NCBI GenBank assembly: GCA_019240635.1
Contig: JAFAYA010000020.1
Span: forward strand, 1-39,414
Length of the DNA: 39,414 nucleotides
Direction of reading: 5' to 3'
Origin: Acidisphaera sp.
Lineage (GTDB): Bacteria; Pseudomonadota; Alphaproteobacteria; Acetobacterales; Acetobacteraceae
Shown: positions 14,305 through 23,588 of the stretch, in pieces
Layout of the letters: every line of letters begins with the position of its first letter
Position numbering within the stretch: the stretch's first letter is position 1
Made by a program: the position numbers and the translations under genes
Notes under the pieces: model-generated
What the model saw: the letters and a program-made list of their open reading frames with translations, nothing else
What the model was told of the DNA's origin: nothing
Databases searched by the model: none

Positions 14305-15066
14305 TCAGGGGCCCTTGACGCTGTTGGCGACGCCGTTGCCGGTTCCGGTGGCGGCCGCGCCGGGTACCTGGCCGGTGGCGGAACTGCCGGGGGTGACTTG
14401 GCCGGGCACGCCGGCGACGTAGCCTGTCGAGGTCCCGGCCGAGCCGGCCAGCCCACCGGAGCCGGGCGCGCCGCTCGTCGTGTTGACCATGCTGGGCGTG
14501 CTGCTCGGCGCGCCGCCGTACGTGCCACCACCCGCCGCGCCGGCGCCGCGCGCGGACGCCGCGCTGCCGGTCGATGCCCCCGCCCCGGAGGCGCCGCCGG
14601 TCGAGCCGTTGCTGCCCCGGCCGGCGACCGCGCCCGCGCCGGTGGCCCCGCCGGTCGCCGCGCCGGTGCCCCCGGCTCCCGCCACGCCGGGCAGCGACGT
14701 GGTCGAAGGGGTGCCGGTCAGGCCAGGGCCGGTTAGCCCAGTGCCGGTCAGGCCAGTGCCGGTCGGGCCAGTGCCGGTCAGGCCAGTGCCGCCGACCCCT
14801 GTGGTGCCGACCCCGGTTCCGCCGATCCCCGCCCCACTGGTGCCGCCCACTCCGCCGACCCCACCGGCGCCGGCCCCGGCGGTTCCCGCGGCTCCGCCTG
14901 CAGCGCCGGCCCCGCCTGCACCGCCGCCGGCGCCGCCTGCGCCACCGCCACCGCCACCACCACCACCACCACCGCCACCGCCACCTCCGCCACCTCCGCC
15001 GCCGGCAGCCAGGCAGGGCCCGGCCAGCGTCAGGACGGCGACGGTCGCCAACAGGATTCTGCGCAT
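14305..15066 (-). CDS. Secreted glycine-rich repeat protein
   Basis: 253 aa. A signal peptide (MRRILLATVAVLTLAGPCLA) is followed by a run of about 21 glycines and then a low-complexity body of Gly, Ala, Thr and Ser. Residues about 95-125 form a G-L-T-G-T repeat encoded by near-identical 15-base units. No enzyme domain and no Cys in the mature part; it is likely disordered or a surface/matrix filler. AGGAGG stands 6 bases before the ATG, and the signal peptide is well formed, so it is very likely expressed. Low-complexity coding in a GC-rich genome gives open frames on all strands; the signal peptide and ribosome site decide for this one. Confidence 0.78.
   Translation of the reverse strand: MRRILLATVAVLTLAGPCLAAGGGGGGGGGGGGGGGGGGGGGAGGAGGGAGGAGAAGGAAGTAGAGAGGVGGVGGTSGAGIGGTGVGTTGVGGTGLTGTGPTGTGLTGTGLTGPGLTGTPSTTSLPGVAGAGGTGAATGGATGAGAVAGRGSNGSTGGASGAGASTGSAASARGAGAAGGGTYGGAPSSTPSMVNTTSGAPGSGGLAGSAGTSTGYVAGVPGQVTPGSSATGQVPGAAATGTGNGVANSVKGP
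14711..14785. repeat. Five tandem 15-base units in the glycine-rich gene
   Basis: The unit GTGCCGGTCAGGCCA occurs at 14711, 14741 and 14771 exactly, with two variants at 14726 and 14756; a degenerate sixth unit follows. Each unit encodes five residues (G-L-T-G-T type) on the minus strand. Unit length is a multiple of three, so copy number can change without frameshift. Confidence 0.9.
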
Positions 15067-15174
15067 CTTCTGCCTCCTCTGCCCGGCTTCATCGGGCCCG
15101 GCGGGGCAACGGCGCGTGCGAGCCCTGGGTTCGTGGCCGGCGCCGCCGGCGCCGATCAACAGCGCGATGACCGC

Positions 15175-15765
15175 TCAGGCGTGCCCGGCACTGCCGGAGA
15201 GCAGCAGCGGGTCGATGCGCAGCTTGGCCAGCGCGCGGCGCCACTTTGTTTCATGCCCGGAATCGAACAGCAGGCGCTCGTCGGCCGGCGCCGAGAGCCA
15301 GCTGTTCTGCTGGAACTCCTCGTCGAGCTGCCCAGGTCCCCAGCCGACATAGCCGAGCGCCAGCAGGCATTCGCGCGGTCCGCCGCCGCCGGCGATCGCC
15401 TTGAGGATGTCGAGGCTCGCGGTCAGCGCCAGCGCCTGATCGACGCGCAGGCTGCCGTCGCCGGTCCAGTCGGCGGTGTGCAGCACGAAGCCCCTGGCGT
15501 TGTCCACCGGGCCGCCCGAGCACAACCGGATATGCCGCGCCGGCGGCAGCGGCTCGACGTCCAGCTGGCGCAGCAGGTCCTGGAAGCTCGGACGCGCCAG
15601 CGGCCGGTTGACCAGGATGCCCATCGCCCCCTCGTCGGTATGCGCGCACATGTAGATCACGCTCTGGGCGAAGCGCGGGTCCGCCATCGCCGGCATGGCG
15701 ATCAGCACCTGCCCGGTGAGGAAGGGCGCCGCGGTCTCGTCGGGGTGGGCTCCGGAGGAGGGCAT
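15175..15765 (-). CDS. YqgE/AlgH family protein (UPF0301)
   Basis: 196 aa from ATG 15765; an upstream in-frame TTG at 15801 would add 12 residues, and neither start has a strong ribosome site. Family features: FLTGQVLIAMPAMADPRFAQSVIYMCAHTDEGAMGILVNRP region near the N-terminus, then SGGPVD, and later LALGYVGWGPGQLDEEFQQNSWL in pieces, which is diagnostic. The protein is cytosolic; the family is linked by name to alginate regulation (AlgH) in Pseudomonas, but its biochemical role is not established. It lies upstream of, and on the same strand as, the glycine-rich gene, and is divergent from the peroxiredoxin. Confidence 0.92.
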   Translation of the reverse strand: MPSSGAHPDETAAPFLTGQVLIAMPAMADPRFAQSVIYMCAHTDEGAMGILVNRPLARPSFQDLLRQLDVEPLPPARHIRLCSGGPVDNARGFVLHTADWTGDGSLRVDQALALTASLDILKAIAGGGGPRECLLALGYVGWGPGQLDEEFQQNSWLSAPADERLLFDSGHETKWRRALAKLRIDPLLLSGSAGHA

Positions 15766-15943
15766 TTCCGGGAAGTTGGGGGTTCGGCCGGTGGCGCGCA
15801 AGCGGCTTGCGAGCCTCGCCGCCCCTCGCCCGCGCGGGCGTGACTCCCCGCGGGGCCGGCGCTACAGAACGGCGCGGCCGCGACCGGTCGCGTTCATCCC
15901 ACGCGCCCGTCAGCCCGGGCGCCAGCAACAGGCGAGCCAGCGC

Positions 15944-16429
15944 ATGACGATCAAGGTCGGCGAGACGATCCCGAGCAGCAAGCTGATGATGGTGACGCCG
16001 GAGGGGCCGAAGGAGGTTTCAACCGAGGAGATCTTCCGGGGCAAGAAGGTGGTCCTGTTCGGCGTGCCCGGCGCGTTCACCCCGACCTGCAGCATCCGCC
16101 ATCTGCCGGGCTTCGTGCAGCACGGCGAGGCGATCCGCGCCAGGGGCGTCGATACGGTCGCGTGTATGGCGGTGAACGACGCCTTCGTGCTGGGCGCCTG
16201 GGCCCAGCAGCAGGACGTGGGCGACAAGCTGGTGTTGCTGGCCGACGGCTCGGCCGTCTTCACGCGGGCGATGGGGCTCGAGCTCGATCTCGGCGCGCGC
16301 GGCCTTGGCACGCGCTGCCAGCGCTTCGCGCTGGTCGCCGAGGACATGAAGGTCACGCACCTGGCGATCGAGCCGCCCGGCGGCTTCGAGGTCAGCAAGG
16401 CCGAGTCCGTGCTCGCGGCGCTTCAGTAG
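15944..16429 (+). CDS. Peroxiredoxin, Prx5 type
   Basis: 161 aa thiol peroxidase that reduces hydrogen peroxide and organic peroxides. The peroxidatic Cys49 lies in PGAFTPTC (42-49), the active-site loop of the Prx5 group, followed by HLPGF. The conserved Arg of the site is in GTRCQRF near 123-129. No glutaredoxin domain is fused, so electrons come from a separate thiol donor. ATG 15944 follows AGGCGAG by about 8 bases; the frame extends upstream without similarity. It is divergent from the YqgE gene across a gap of about 180 bases with no clear promoter. Confidence 0.93.
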   Translation: MTIKVGETIPSSKLMMVTPEGPKEVSTEEIFRGKKVVLFGVPGAFTPTCSIRHLPGFVQHGEAIRARGVDTVACMAVNDAFVLGAWAQQQDVGDKLVLLADGSAVFTRAMGLELDLGARGLGTRCQRFALVAEDMKVTHLAIEPPGGFEVSKAESVLAALQ

Positions 16430-16512
16430 TCGGGCATTACGCGGCCGAACCGCGGCACCAGGTTGGAAGGCTTCCGCGCAGCCGCGCCGGCGAGCAGGTT
16501 GACGGGGCCGGA

Positions 16513-17859
16513 CTACGCCGGTGCGGGGGTGCCCGCGCTGAAATCGCCGGAATGGCCGCGGCGCGGGGCGGTCTCGCCGAGTGCCACGATGCAGGCGAAG
16601 CTCAGCACGCAGGTGAGAATGATGTAGCCGGCGAGCAGCCAGGGGGCGCCGCCGGCGGCCTGCAGCAGCCAGCCCGCCCCGAGCGTGCCGACCGAGCCCA
16701 CCATGCCGCCGATCTGCTGCACGAAGGAGACGCCGCTCGACCGCATGCCCGTCGGGAACAGCTCAGCGAAATAGGCGGCCTGCGGGCCGTACATCGCGCT
16801 GTGGCCGATCGCCAGCATCGCCGTCAGCAGCAGCCACAGCACGCCCGTCGCGCCGTAATAGACGCAGGCGAACACCGGCACGGTCAGCGCCGCGCTGACG
16901 GCCACGCCGAGCAGATAGACCGGCCGGCGGCCCAGCCGATCCGACAGCAGGCCGAACGCCGGCAGTGTCGCCAGCTCGACCAGGATGCCGATCAGCGTCG
17001 CCGTGGTCATCACTGAGCGGGCGACGCCGCGGCTGGCCGCATAGGCGGTGACGATGACGGCGAAGCAGGTGAACACCGTGCTCTCGGCGATCTTCGCCCC
17101 GCAGCCCAGCGCCAGCGCCCTCGGATGCTCGCGCAGCACGCGGCCGAGCGGATGCCGCTCGCCGTGCGCGCGCTCGCGCAGCCGAGTGAACAGCGGCGAT
17201 TCCGTCAGGTTGAGCCGGATATAGAGGCCGATGCCGACGAGCAGCAGGCTCAGCAGGAACGGAATGCGCCATCCCCAGGCCAGGAACTGCGCGTCGGAGA
17301 GCAGCCAGCCCAGCACGGCAAAAATGCCGAGCGGCAGCACGAACCCGGCGGGCGCGCCGAGCTGTACCCAGGAGCCGTAGAAGCCGCGCCGCGCGGCGGG
17401 TGCGTGCTCGCAGGTGATCAGGATGGCGTTGCCCTGCTCGCCGCCGATGCCGAAGCCGTGCAGCAGGCGGATGAACAGCAGGGTCAGCGGGGCGGCGATG
17501 CCGATCGTCGCGTAGGTCGGCATCACGCCGATGACGAACGTGGCGATGCCGACGATCAGCAGCGTGGTGACGAGCGCGGTCTTGCGGCCGTAGCGGTCGC
17601 CGATCGAGCCGAACAGCAGGCCGCCGATCGGCCGCGCGACGAAGCCCACGGCGTAGGTGCCGAGCGCCACGAGCGAGCCGATCAGCGGGCTGACGGTGGG
17701 GAAGAACAGCCGGTTGAGCACGAGCGCGGACGCCGTCGCGTAGATGAAGAAGTCGTACCACTCGACCATCGAGCCGATGCAGGAGGCGTAGGCGACTTTC
17801 CGCAGCATCTGCGGGGATACGATCTGCGGCAAGGCTGCGGGCTGCTGCATGCCGGACAC
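16513..17859 (-). CDS. MFS transporter, metabolite:H+ symporter (MHS/ShiA-KgtP) family
   Basis: 448 aa inner-membrane protein with about twelve membrane segments. The N-terminal signature MVEWYDFFIYATASALV and motif A GSIGDRYGRK are typical of the MHS group (ShiA, KgtP, ProP relatives), as is RLLHGFGIGGEQGNAIL. The second-half repeat is GLLSDRLGRR. Substrates in this group are organic acids or osmolytes; none is deducible here. GTG 17859 is chosen because GGGGAG lies 7 bases upstream; ATG 17850 is in frame three codons later. It follows tyrS on the same strand by 106 bases with a GC hairpin between. Confidence 0.92.
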   Translation of the reverse strand: MSGMQQPAALPQIVSPQMLRKVAYASCIGSMVEWYDFFIYATASALVLNRLFFPTVSPLIGSLVALGTYAVGFVARPIGGLLFGSIGDRYGRKTALVTTLLIVGIATFVIGVMPTYATIGIAAPLTLLFIRLLHGFGIGGEQGNAILITCEHAPAARRGFYGSWVQLGAPAGFVLPLGIFAVLGWLLSDAQFLAWGWRIPFLLSLLLVGIGLYIRLNLTESPLFTRLRERAHGERHPLGRVLREHPRALALGCGAKIAESTVFTCFAVIVTAYAASRGVARSVMTTATLIGILVELATLPAFGLLSDRLGRRPVYLLGVAVSAALTVPVFACVYYGATGVLWLLLTAMLAIGHSAMYGPQAAYFAELFPTGMRSSGVSFVQQIGGMVGSVGTLGAGWLLQAAGGAPWLLAGYIILTCVLSFACIVALGETAPRRGHSGDFSAGTPAPA

Positions 17860-17905
17860 GTCGGTGCTCCCCTCGATTGGAACGCCTCGCGCGTCGGGCG
17901 CCCTT

Positions 17906-17932
17906 GCCGGCCGGATGATCGGCCCGGCCGGC
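17906..17932. other. Perfect GC hairpin between tyrS and the MHS transporter
   Basis: GCCGGCCGG (17906-17914), a 9-base loop, then the exact complement at 17924-17932. There is no T-run after the stem on the minus strand, so it is not a standard intrinsic terminator for tyrS. It could pause polymerase or protect the 3' end. Confidence 0.5.
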
Positions 17933-17965
17933 CGTTTCAGCTTGCCATCGAAGTGATCGGGCCGG

Positions 17966-19225
17966 CTAGCCCGCGTGCACCAGCCGGTGCTGCTTGCGCC
18001 CGGCCGAAAGCTTGATCGAGCCGCCGATCAGGTCCTCGCTGGTGATCAGCCGCGCCTCGTCGGCGATCGCCGCGTCGTTCACCCGCGCGCCGCCGCCGCG
18101 GATCAGCCGCCGCGCCTCGCCGTTGCTGGCGGCGAGCCCGGCCTCGACCAGCAGCCGGAAGGCGGGAATGCCGGCGGCGAGCTGCTCGACGCGCACGGTG
18201 ATGCCGGGCAGCGTCTCCGCCGCCTCGCCCTGCTCGAAGGTGCGGCGCGCCGTTTCCGCCGCCTGTTGCGCCGCCGCCTGGCCATGCGCCAGCGCCGTGG
18301 CCTCGGTCGCCAGGGTCTTCTTCGCCTCGTTCAGCTCCGCCCCGCCCAGCGCCTCCAGCCGGGCGATCGCGTCGAGCGGCAAGTCGGTGAACAGGCGCAG
18401 GAAGCGGCCGACATCGGCGTCCTCGGTGTTGCGCCAGAACTGCCAGTACTCGTAGGGCGAAAGCCGGTCGGCGGTGAGCCACACGGCACCCTGCGCCGTC
18501 TTGCCCATCTTCGCCCCTGAGGCGGTGGCGATCAGCGGCGTGGTGAGGCCGAACACCGTCCGCCCCTCGGTGCGCCGCACCAGGTCGGCGCCGGCGACGA
18601 TGTTGCCCCACTGGTCCGAGCCGCCCATCTGCAGCACGACGTTGAGGCGGCGATGGAGCTCGCGGAAATCGTAGCTCTGCAGGATCATGTAGTTGAATTC
18701 GAGGAAGGTCAGCGGCTGCTCGCGATCGAGCCGCAGGCGCACGGAATCGAAGGTCAGCATGCGATTGATGGTGAAATGCGGGCCGATCTCGCGCAGCAGA
18801 TCGATGTAGCCGAGCCGGTCCAGCCAGTCGGCGTTGTTGGCGGTGACGGCGTCGCTGACGCCGCCCGCCTCGCGCCCGTCGCCGAAGCGGATGAACGGCT
18901 CGAACACCCGGCGGATGCCCTCCATGTTGGCGGCGATCTGCGCATCGGTCAGCAGCTGGCGGCTCTCGTCGCGGCCGCTCGGATCGCCGATGCGCGTGGT
19001 GCCGCCGCCCATCAGCACGACCGGGCGGTGGCCGTGGCGCTGCATCAGCCGGAGCAGCATGATCTGCACGAGCGAGCCGACGTGCAGGCTGTCGGCGGTG
19101 CAGTCGAAGCCGATATAGCCGGCGATCGGGCCGGCGTGCAGGCAGGCATCGAGCGCCTCGGCATCGGTGCACTGGAAGACGAAGCCGCGCTGCGTGGCCT
19201 CGTGCAGGAAATCGCTGGTCGGCAT
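17966..19225 (-). CDS. tyrS: Tyrosyl-tRNA synthetase, TyrRS bacterial type
   Basis: Charges tRNA-Tyr with tyrosine. 419 aa, normal length. Class I signature HVGS at 48-51 (HIGH equivalent) and KMGKT at 239-243 (KMSKS equivalent). The tyrosine-binding core [13 protein letters not shown] (36-48) and [11 protein letters not shown] (199-209) are present. A C-terminal S4 RNA-binding domain is at about 355-415 ([18 protein letters not shown]). ATG 19225 gives the family N-terminus; the open frame runs further upstream into anmK but without similarity. It is divergent from anmK, sharing a gap of about 56 bases, an arrangement common in alphaproteobacteria. Confidence 0.96.
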   Translation of the reverse strand: MPTSDFLHEATQRGFVFQCTDAEALDACLHAGPIAGYIGFDCTADSLHVGSLVQIMLLRLMQRHGHRPVVLMGGGTTRIGDPSGRDESRQLLTDAQIAANMEGIRRVFEPFIRFGDGREAGGVSDAVTANNADWLDRLGYIDLLREIGPHFTINRMLTFDSVRLRLDREQPLTFLEFNYMILQSYDFRELHRRLNVVLQMGGSDQWGNIVAGADLVRRTEGRTVFGLTTPLIATASGAKMGKTAQGAVWLTADRLSPYEYWQFWRNTEDADVGRFLRLFTDLPLDAIARLEALGGAELNEAKKTLATEATALAHGQAAAQQAAETARRTFEQGEAAETLPGITVRVEQLAAGIPAFRLLVEAGLAASNGEARRLIRGGGARVNDAAIADEARLITSEDLIGGSIKLSAGRKQHRLVHAG

Positions 19226-19281
19226 GGCGGCCCGTCGGTCACAGGGGGCGCCCCGGGTAGCATGGAACGGGTGAACGAAGA

Positions 19282-20358
19282 ATGCTGCGCACCATCGGGC
19301 TGATGAGCGGCACCTCGCTCGACGGGGTGGACGCGGCGGCGATCGAGACGGACGGGGAGCGCATCGCCGGCTTCGGCCCGGCACTCACGCTGCCCTACGA
19401 TGCGGCGCTGCGGGCCGACCTGCGCGCGCTGCTGGACCGCGCGCCGGGGCTCGCGCCGGACGACGCGTTCCTGGCCGACGTCACGGCACGGCTGACGGCG
19501 CGGCACGCCGAGGCGGTGGCGGCCCTCGCCTGGCCGGCCGGGCTGATCGGCATGCACGGCCAGACGATCCTGCACCGGCCGGAGCGGGGCCGCACCTGGC
19601 AGATCGGCGACGCCGCGCGGCTGGCGCGCGCCACGGGCCTTCCGGTCGCGCACGATTTCCGCTCGGCCGACATGGCGGCGGGCGGCCAGGGCGCGCCGCT
19701 GGCGCCGGTGTTCCACGCGGCGCTGGCGGCGCCGCTGGAGAAGCCGCTGGCGGTGCTGAACATCGGCGGGGTCGCCAACGTGACCTGGATCGGCGAGCCC
19801 GGGATGCTGGCCTTCGATGCCGGCCCGGGGAACGGACCGCTCGATGATCTCGCGGCGCGGCATGGGCTGGACTGCGATCGCGACGGGGCGCTCTCGACAC
19901 CCGGGCGCGCCGATCCGGGCGTGCTCGCCCGCCTGCTGGCCGAGCCCTACTTCGCCCGGCCGGCGCCGAAGTCGCTCGACCGGCTGGACTTTTCCCGTGC
20001 CCTCGCGGCGAGCGGCATCGACCGGCTCGGGGTCGCGGATGCCGCGGCGACCCTGGTGGCCTTCATCGCCGGGGCGGTCGGGTCGGCGCGGCTGCCGGCG
20101 CCGCCGCGCCGCTGGCTGGTCGGCGGCGGCGGCCGGCGCAATCCGTCGATCATGGCGGCACTGCGCGCCGCATTGCCGGCGCCGGTGGCCGCGGTCGAAG
20201 CGGTGGGCTGGGACGGCGACGCGCTGGAAGCGCAGTGCTTCGGCTTTCTCGCCGCCCGCGTCGCCGCCGGCCTGCCGCTCAGCTTCCCCGGAACGACCGG
20301 GGTGGCGCGGCCGCTGCCGGGGGGCGCGATCGCGCGCTGCGACGACCCCTGGCGATGA
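19282..20358 (+). CDS. anmK: Anhydro-N-acetylmuramic acid kinase
   Basis: Phosphorylates and opens 1,6-anhydro-MurNAc from cell-wall turnover to MurNAc-6-phosphate, feeding peptidoglycan recycling. 358 aa. The N-terminal phosphate-binding loop [14 protein letters not shown] (6-19) is the family hallmark. Further marks are [14 protein letters not shown] (residues 87-100), [28 protein letters not shown] in pieces, NIGGVANVT (165-173), DAGPGN (180-185) and [10 protein letters not shown] near 276-285. The ATG lies close to a ribosome-site-like GAACG. It converges on the long acyl-assembly gene with a 12-base gap. Confidence 0.95.
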   Translation: MLRTIGLMSGTSLDGVDAAAIETDGERIAGFGPALTLPYDAALRADLRALLDRAPGLAPDDAFLADVTARLTARHAEAVAALAWPAGLIGMHGQTILHRPERGRTWQIGDAARLARATGLPVAHDFRSADMAAGGQGAPLAPVFHAALAAPLEKPLAVLNIGGVANVTWIGEPGMLAFDAGPGNGPLDDLAARHGLDCDRDGALSTPGRADPGVLARLLAEPYFARPAPKSLDRLDFSRALAASGIDRLGVADAAATLVAFIAGAVGSARLPAPPRRWLVGGGGRRNPSIMAALRAALPAPVAAVEAVGWDGDALEAQCFGFLAARVAAGLPLSFPGTTGVARPLPGGAIARCDDPWR

Positions 20359-20370
20359 GGTCGGTCGAGG

Positions 20371-23300
20371 TCAGGCGTCTTTGAGGCAGCGTGTCAGGGC
20401 GGCCGCGAGAACCTCGGCGTTCGGTCGCGCGATCATGCTGTCGTGGTCGCCGGGGATGACGTGCACCGCCACGCCGCCGCGCGCGACCTTCCGCCAGATG
20501 CTCACCGGGTCGAAGCCGACGCGCTCGCCGGTCATCGCGCGGAAGAAGGTGATCTTCCCGGGATAGCGGCGCGGCCGGTAGCGGGCGGTCGCGGCGATCA
20601 CGCCGGAGCGGATGCGCTGCAGGGCGGGCGGCAGCTCGGCGTGCGAGCGGTCGCGCTCCGCCGCACCCGCGCGCACGCCGAGCCGTGGGGCGCAGCGCTC
20701 GGCCAGGTAGGCGAGCCGGCGCGCCGCGGAGAGGCCGCGCAGCGCCGCTACGTGGTGCAGCGCGCGGGTGCGTTGCAGGCGCAGCCACTCGCCGATCGGC
20801 AGGAAGCGCTTGTCGACCTTGGTGTCGAGCAGAGCGAGGAAGCTCACCGTCTCGCCCATCCGCCGGAGGCGCTGGGCGATCTCGAAGGCCACCAGGCCGC
20901 CGAAGGAGAAGCCGCCGAGAGCGTAGGGTCCGCGCGGCTGCACGGCGCGGATCAGCGCGAGATACTCGCCCGCCATGTCCTCGACGCGGCCGTGCGGCTC
21001 TTCCCCGGCGTTCAGCCCGCGCGCCTGGATGCCGTACACCATGCGCTCGCAGGTGAGCGCGCGGGCCAGCGCCCACATCTGCAGCACGCTGCCGGCCATG
21101 CTGTGCACGAAGAAGAAGGGCCGGCTCGGGTCGCCGCCGCGCAGCTCGATCAGGCGGGAGGCGGCGGCCGGGGCGTGGTCGCGGATCGCCGCCGCGAGCA
21201 GGCGAATCGTCGGCGCGTGCAGCAGCGTGGCGAGCGGCAGCTCGCGCCCGGTGGTGCGGCGGATTTCCGCAAGCATGCGGGCGGCCAGCAGCGAATGGCC
21301 GCCGAGCTCGAAGAAGTCGTCGTCGAGGTCGATCGGCGCGTAGCCCAGCAGCGCCTGCCAGAGCGCCTGGAGATAGAGGTCGAGGTCCTGCCCGACCCCC
21401 TGGCCCGCGAGCAGCGGCGCGGAGGCGGGGCGCAGCGCCGGGTGGCGCCGCAGCGCATCGAGGCAGGACGGGTTGCGCAGCGCCGCGGCATTGCGCAACG
21501 GCCGGCCGCTCACCGCGTCGGCGGCGGCCGCCTCGGACAGCTTGCCGCTATGCGTCACCGGCAGTGCGTCGAGCTGGATGATGGCGTCCGGCACGTGCGC
21601 GGCCGAGCCGTGCTGTGCCAAATCCCGGCGGATGCGCGCGGCCAGTGCGGCGTCCAGCGCCGCGCCCGGGCGGAGTGCGACCAGCAGCACCATGCGCTCG
21701 CCCTCCGCCTGCCCGGCGTGCTGCTCGACCGCCAGCGCCTCGCGGATATCGGGGATGCCCTGCAGGATGCGGTAGATCTCCGCCGGGCCGACGCGGATGC
21801 CGCGCACGTTGAGCACGCCGTCGCAGCGCCCGTGCAGCCGCGCGCCGCCGGAAGGCGTGAACTCGACGAGGTCGCCGTGCGTCCAGACGCCCGGCCGCGC
21901 GGCGAAATACGCCGCGTGGAAGCGCTTGCCGTCCGGGTCGTCGAACAGGCCGAGCGGGCGCGAGGGGAAGGGATTGGCGCAGATCAGCTCACCCACGCTT
22001 CCCTCGGCGTCGCCAGCCGGCGCCGCCTGCACGTCGAGGCCGAGGCTTCGGCTCTGACACTCGCCGGCATGGACGGGCAGGTTCGGGTTGCCGAGCAGGA
22101 AGCAGCCGATGATGTCGGTGCCGCCGGAGACCGACTGCACCGGCATCGGCTTCACGCAGTCGCGCAGCCAGCGGAACTGCTGATCGTAGAGGATCGATCC
22201 GGTGGACAGCGCGGCGCGCAGCGCGCCGAAATCGAGCTCGGCGTTGGGCACGTAGCCGGCGGTTTCGCAGAGGCGCAGATAGGGCGGGCTGGTGCCGAAC
22301 ACCGTCACCCGCTCCTCCGCGACGATCCGCCACAGGGTCGCCGCCGTGTCGATCGGCCCGTCATAGAGGACGATCTCGACGCCGGAAGCGAGTGCGGAGA
22401 GCTGCCAGTGCCACATCATCCAGGCGCAGGAGGTGTGGAAGAACAGCTTGTCGCCTGGCCGCAGGTCGCAGTGCAGCCGATGCTCCTTGACGTGCTCGAG
22501 CAGGGTGCCGCCAGCGCCGTGCACGATGCATTTCGGCCGTCCGGTGGTGCCCGAGGAGAACATGATGAAGAGCGGATGGTTGAAGGCGAAGTGCGGCAGC
22601 GCCGGTTGACGGCTCCGCCCGCGCCTGGCCAGCGCCTCCATCCGGTGCAGCGGTACCACCATCGCGGCGTCCGGCCGCCCGTCGTCGAGCGCCACGACCA
22701 GTTCGAGCGAAGGCAGCGCGGCGGCGATGGCGGCGACGCGCGCGGCGAGCGGGGCGCCGGTGTCGTGCGGGGCGGCCTCGAGATGGGCGATCAGCAGGCG
22801 TGGGGCGAGCGGCGCGAAGCGGGCGATGATCGTCTCCGCGCCCAGTTCCGGCGCGGCGGTGGCGAGCACCGCGCCGGTCGCCGCGACGGCGAGCGCCGCG
22901 GTCACCGCCTTCGCGTCGTTGCGGGTCACCGCGACCACCCGGTCGCCCGGCGCCAGCCCGAGCCGGGTCAGCGCGCCGGCCAGCGCCATCACGTTCTCGC
23001 GCAGCGCGCCGCGCGTCAGCCGCGTGCGCTCGCCGCCGGCGCGGCAGGCGGTGATCGCCGGGCGTTCGGCGTCGCCGGACCCGGCCAGCGCGAGCAGGTT
23101 TTCGGCATAGTTCAGCGACAGGTTGGGGAAGAAGGTCGCAGCCTCGCAGCTTTCGCCGGTGCAGACCGGATCGGCGCTGCCCCCGACCAGCAGGCCGGAC
23201 TGGCGGAGGACGCTTTGCCAGAAGGTCGGGAACTCCCGGACCGAAAAGTCGTGCAGCGCGGCGTGCGACGCGAAGCGCTGCCCCGTGCTCGCCTCGAGCG

Positions 23301-23415
23301 CGCGGGTGAAGGCAGTGAGCTGCGAGCGTTCCACCGTCGCGCGTGCGGGCGTATGGATGGGGTCCGCCGAGACGGGCTCGGGCCGGAGCTGGACATCGAC
23401 GGCGTTCAGCGGCAA
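20371..23415 (-). CDS. Acetoacetyl-CoA synthetase-like ANL enzyme fused to carrier and thioesterase domains
   Basis: 1014 aa single-module assembly enzyme. Residues about 27-640 are an ANL adenylating domain of the acetoacetyl-CoA synthetase type, with its N-terminal cap (HDFSVREFPTFWQ). The ATP loop MFSSGTTGRPK is at 285-295, CAWMMWHW near 330-337, GGTD at 431-434, HGDLV at 513-517, and the acyl-transfer Lys625 in PVTHSGKLS. A phosphopantetheine carrier domain, about 675-745, has Ser708 in ELGGHSLL. A type I thioesterase, about 760-1014, has Ser837 in GFSFG, Asp864 and His991. There is no condensation domain. TTG 23415 follows GGGGAGG by 5 bases; an earlier TTG at 23514 lies inside the predicted -35 box. 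The divergent phosphopantetheinyl transferase should activate Ser708. Product unknown. Confidence 0.88.
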   Translation of the reverse strand: MPLNAVDVQLRPEPVSADPIHTPARATVERSQLTAFTRALEASTGQRFASHAALHDFSVREFPTFWQSVLRQSGLLVGGSADPVCTGESCEAATFFPNLSLNYAENLLALAGSGDAERPAITACRAGGERTRLTRGALRENVMALAGALTRLGLAPGDRVVAVTRNDAKAVTAALAVAATGAVLATAAPELGAETIIARFAPLAPRLLIAHLEAAPHDTGAPLAARVAAIAAALPSLELVVALDDGRPDAAMVVPLHRMEALARRGRSRQPALPHFAFNHPLFIMFSSGTTGRPKCIVHGAGGTLLEHVKEHRLHCDLRPGDKLFFHTSCAWMMWHWQLSALASGVEIVLYDGPIDTAATLWRIVAEERVTVFGTSPPYLRLCETAGYVPNAELDFGALRAALSTGSILYDQQFRWLRDCVKPMPVQSVSGGTDIIGCFLLGNPNLPVHAGECQSRSLGLDVQAAPAGDAEGSVGELICANPFPSRPLGLFDDPDGKRFHAAYFAARPGVWTHGDLVEFTPSGGARLHGRCDGVLNVRGIRVGPAEIYRILQGIPDIREALAVEQHAGQAEGERMVLLVALRPGAALDAALAARIRRDLAQHGSAAHVPDAIIQLDALPVTHSGKLSEAAAADAVSGRPLRNAAALRNPSCLDALRRHPALRPASAPLLAGQGVGQDLDLYLQALWQALLGYAPIDLDDDFFELGGHSLLAARMLAEIRRTTGRELPLATLLHAPTIRLLAAAIRDHAPAAASRLIELRGGDPSRPFFFVHSMAGSVLQMWALARALTCERMVYGIQARGLNAGEEPHGRVEDMAGEYLALIRAVQPRGPYALGGFSFGGLVAFEIAQRLRRMGETVSFLALLDTKVDKRFLPIGEWLRLQRTRALHHVAALRGLSAARRLAYLAERCAPRLGVRAGAAERDRSHAELPPALQRIRSGVIAATARYRPRRYPGKITFFRAMTGERVGFDPVSIWRKVARGGVAVHVIPGDHDSMIARPNAEVLAAALTRCLKDA

Positions 23416-23485
23416 TCGGGCCTCCCCGTCCCTGATCTCGGCGGCCGGCCGATCCAGGCTGGTCTCTACTATCGAGAATTCATTA

Positions 23486-23514
23486 AAAATAGAGATTGGG
23501 ACGAGTCCTGGCAA
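23486..23514 (-). promoter_or_regulatory. Sigma-70-type promoter for the ANL-carrier-thioesterase gene
   Basis: On the minus strand TTGCCA (23509-23514) and TATTTT (23486-23491) are separated by exactly 17 bases, in a local AT-rich patch unlike the coding DNA around it. It places transcription start near 23479 and rules against translation from TTG 23514. A weaker plus-strand pair, TTGGGA (23496) and GATTAG (23519), also 17 apart, overlaps it and could serve the divergent transferase gene. Confidence 0.65.
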
Positions 23515-23588
23515 ATGGGATTAGCGAGCCCCGTCGCTCTACTTACGGTTGATGGAAGGGTCTCCAGCCCGACCCGTCGCGCACAGCC

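Noticed and set aside
14711-14800. CRISPR array
   Set aside because: Units are 15 bases without spacers and keep the reading frame of a glycine-rich protein; simple tandem repeat.
17906-17932. Intrinsic terminator of tyrS
   Set aside because: The stem is perfect but no T-run follows on the tyrS strand; kept only as a hairpin.
23416-23514. Longer start (TTG 23514) for the synthetase
   Set aside because: That codon lies within the -35 box of a well-matched promoter and the extension is AT-rich and unlike the family; TTG 23415 has a strong ribosome site.
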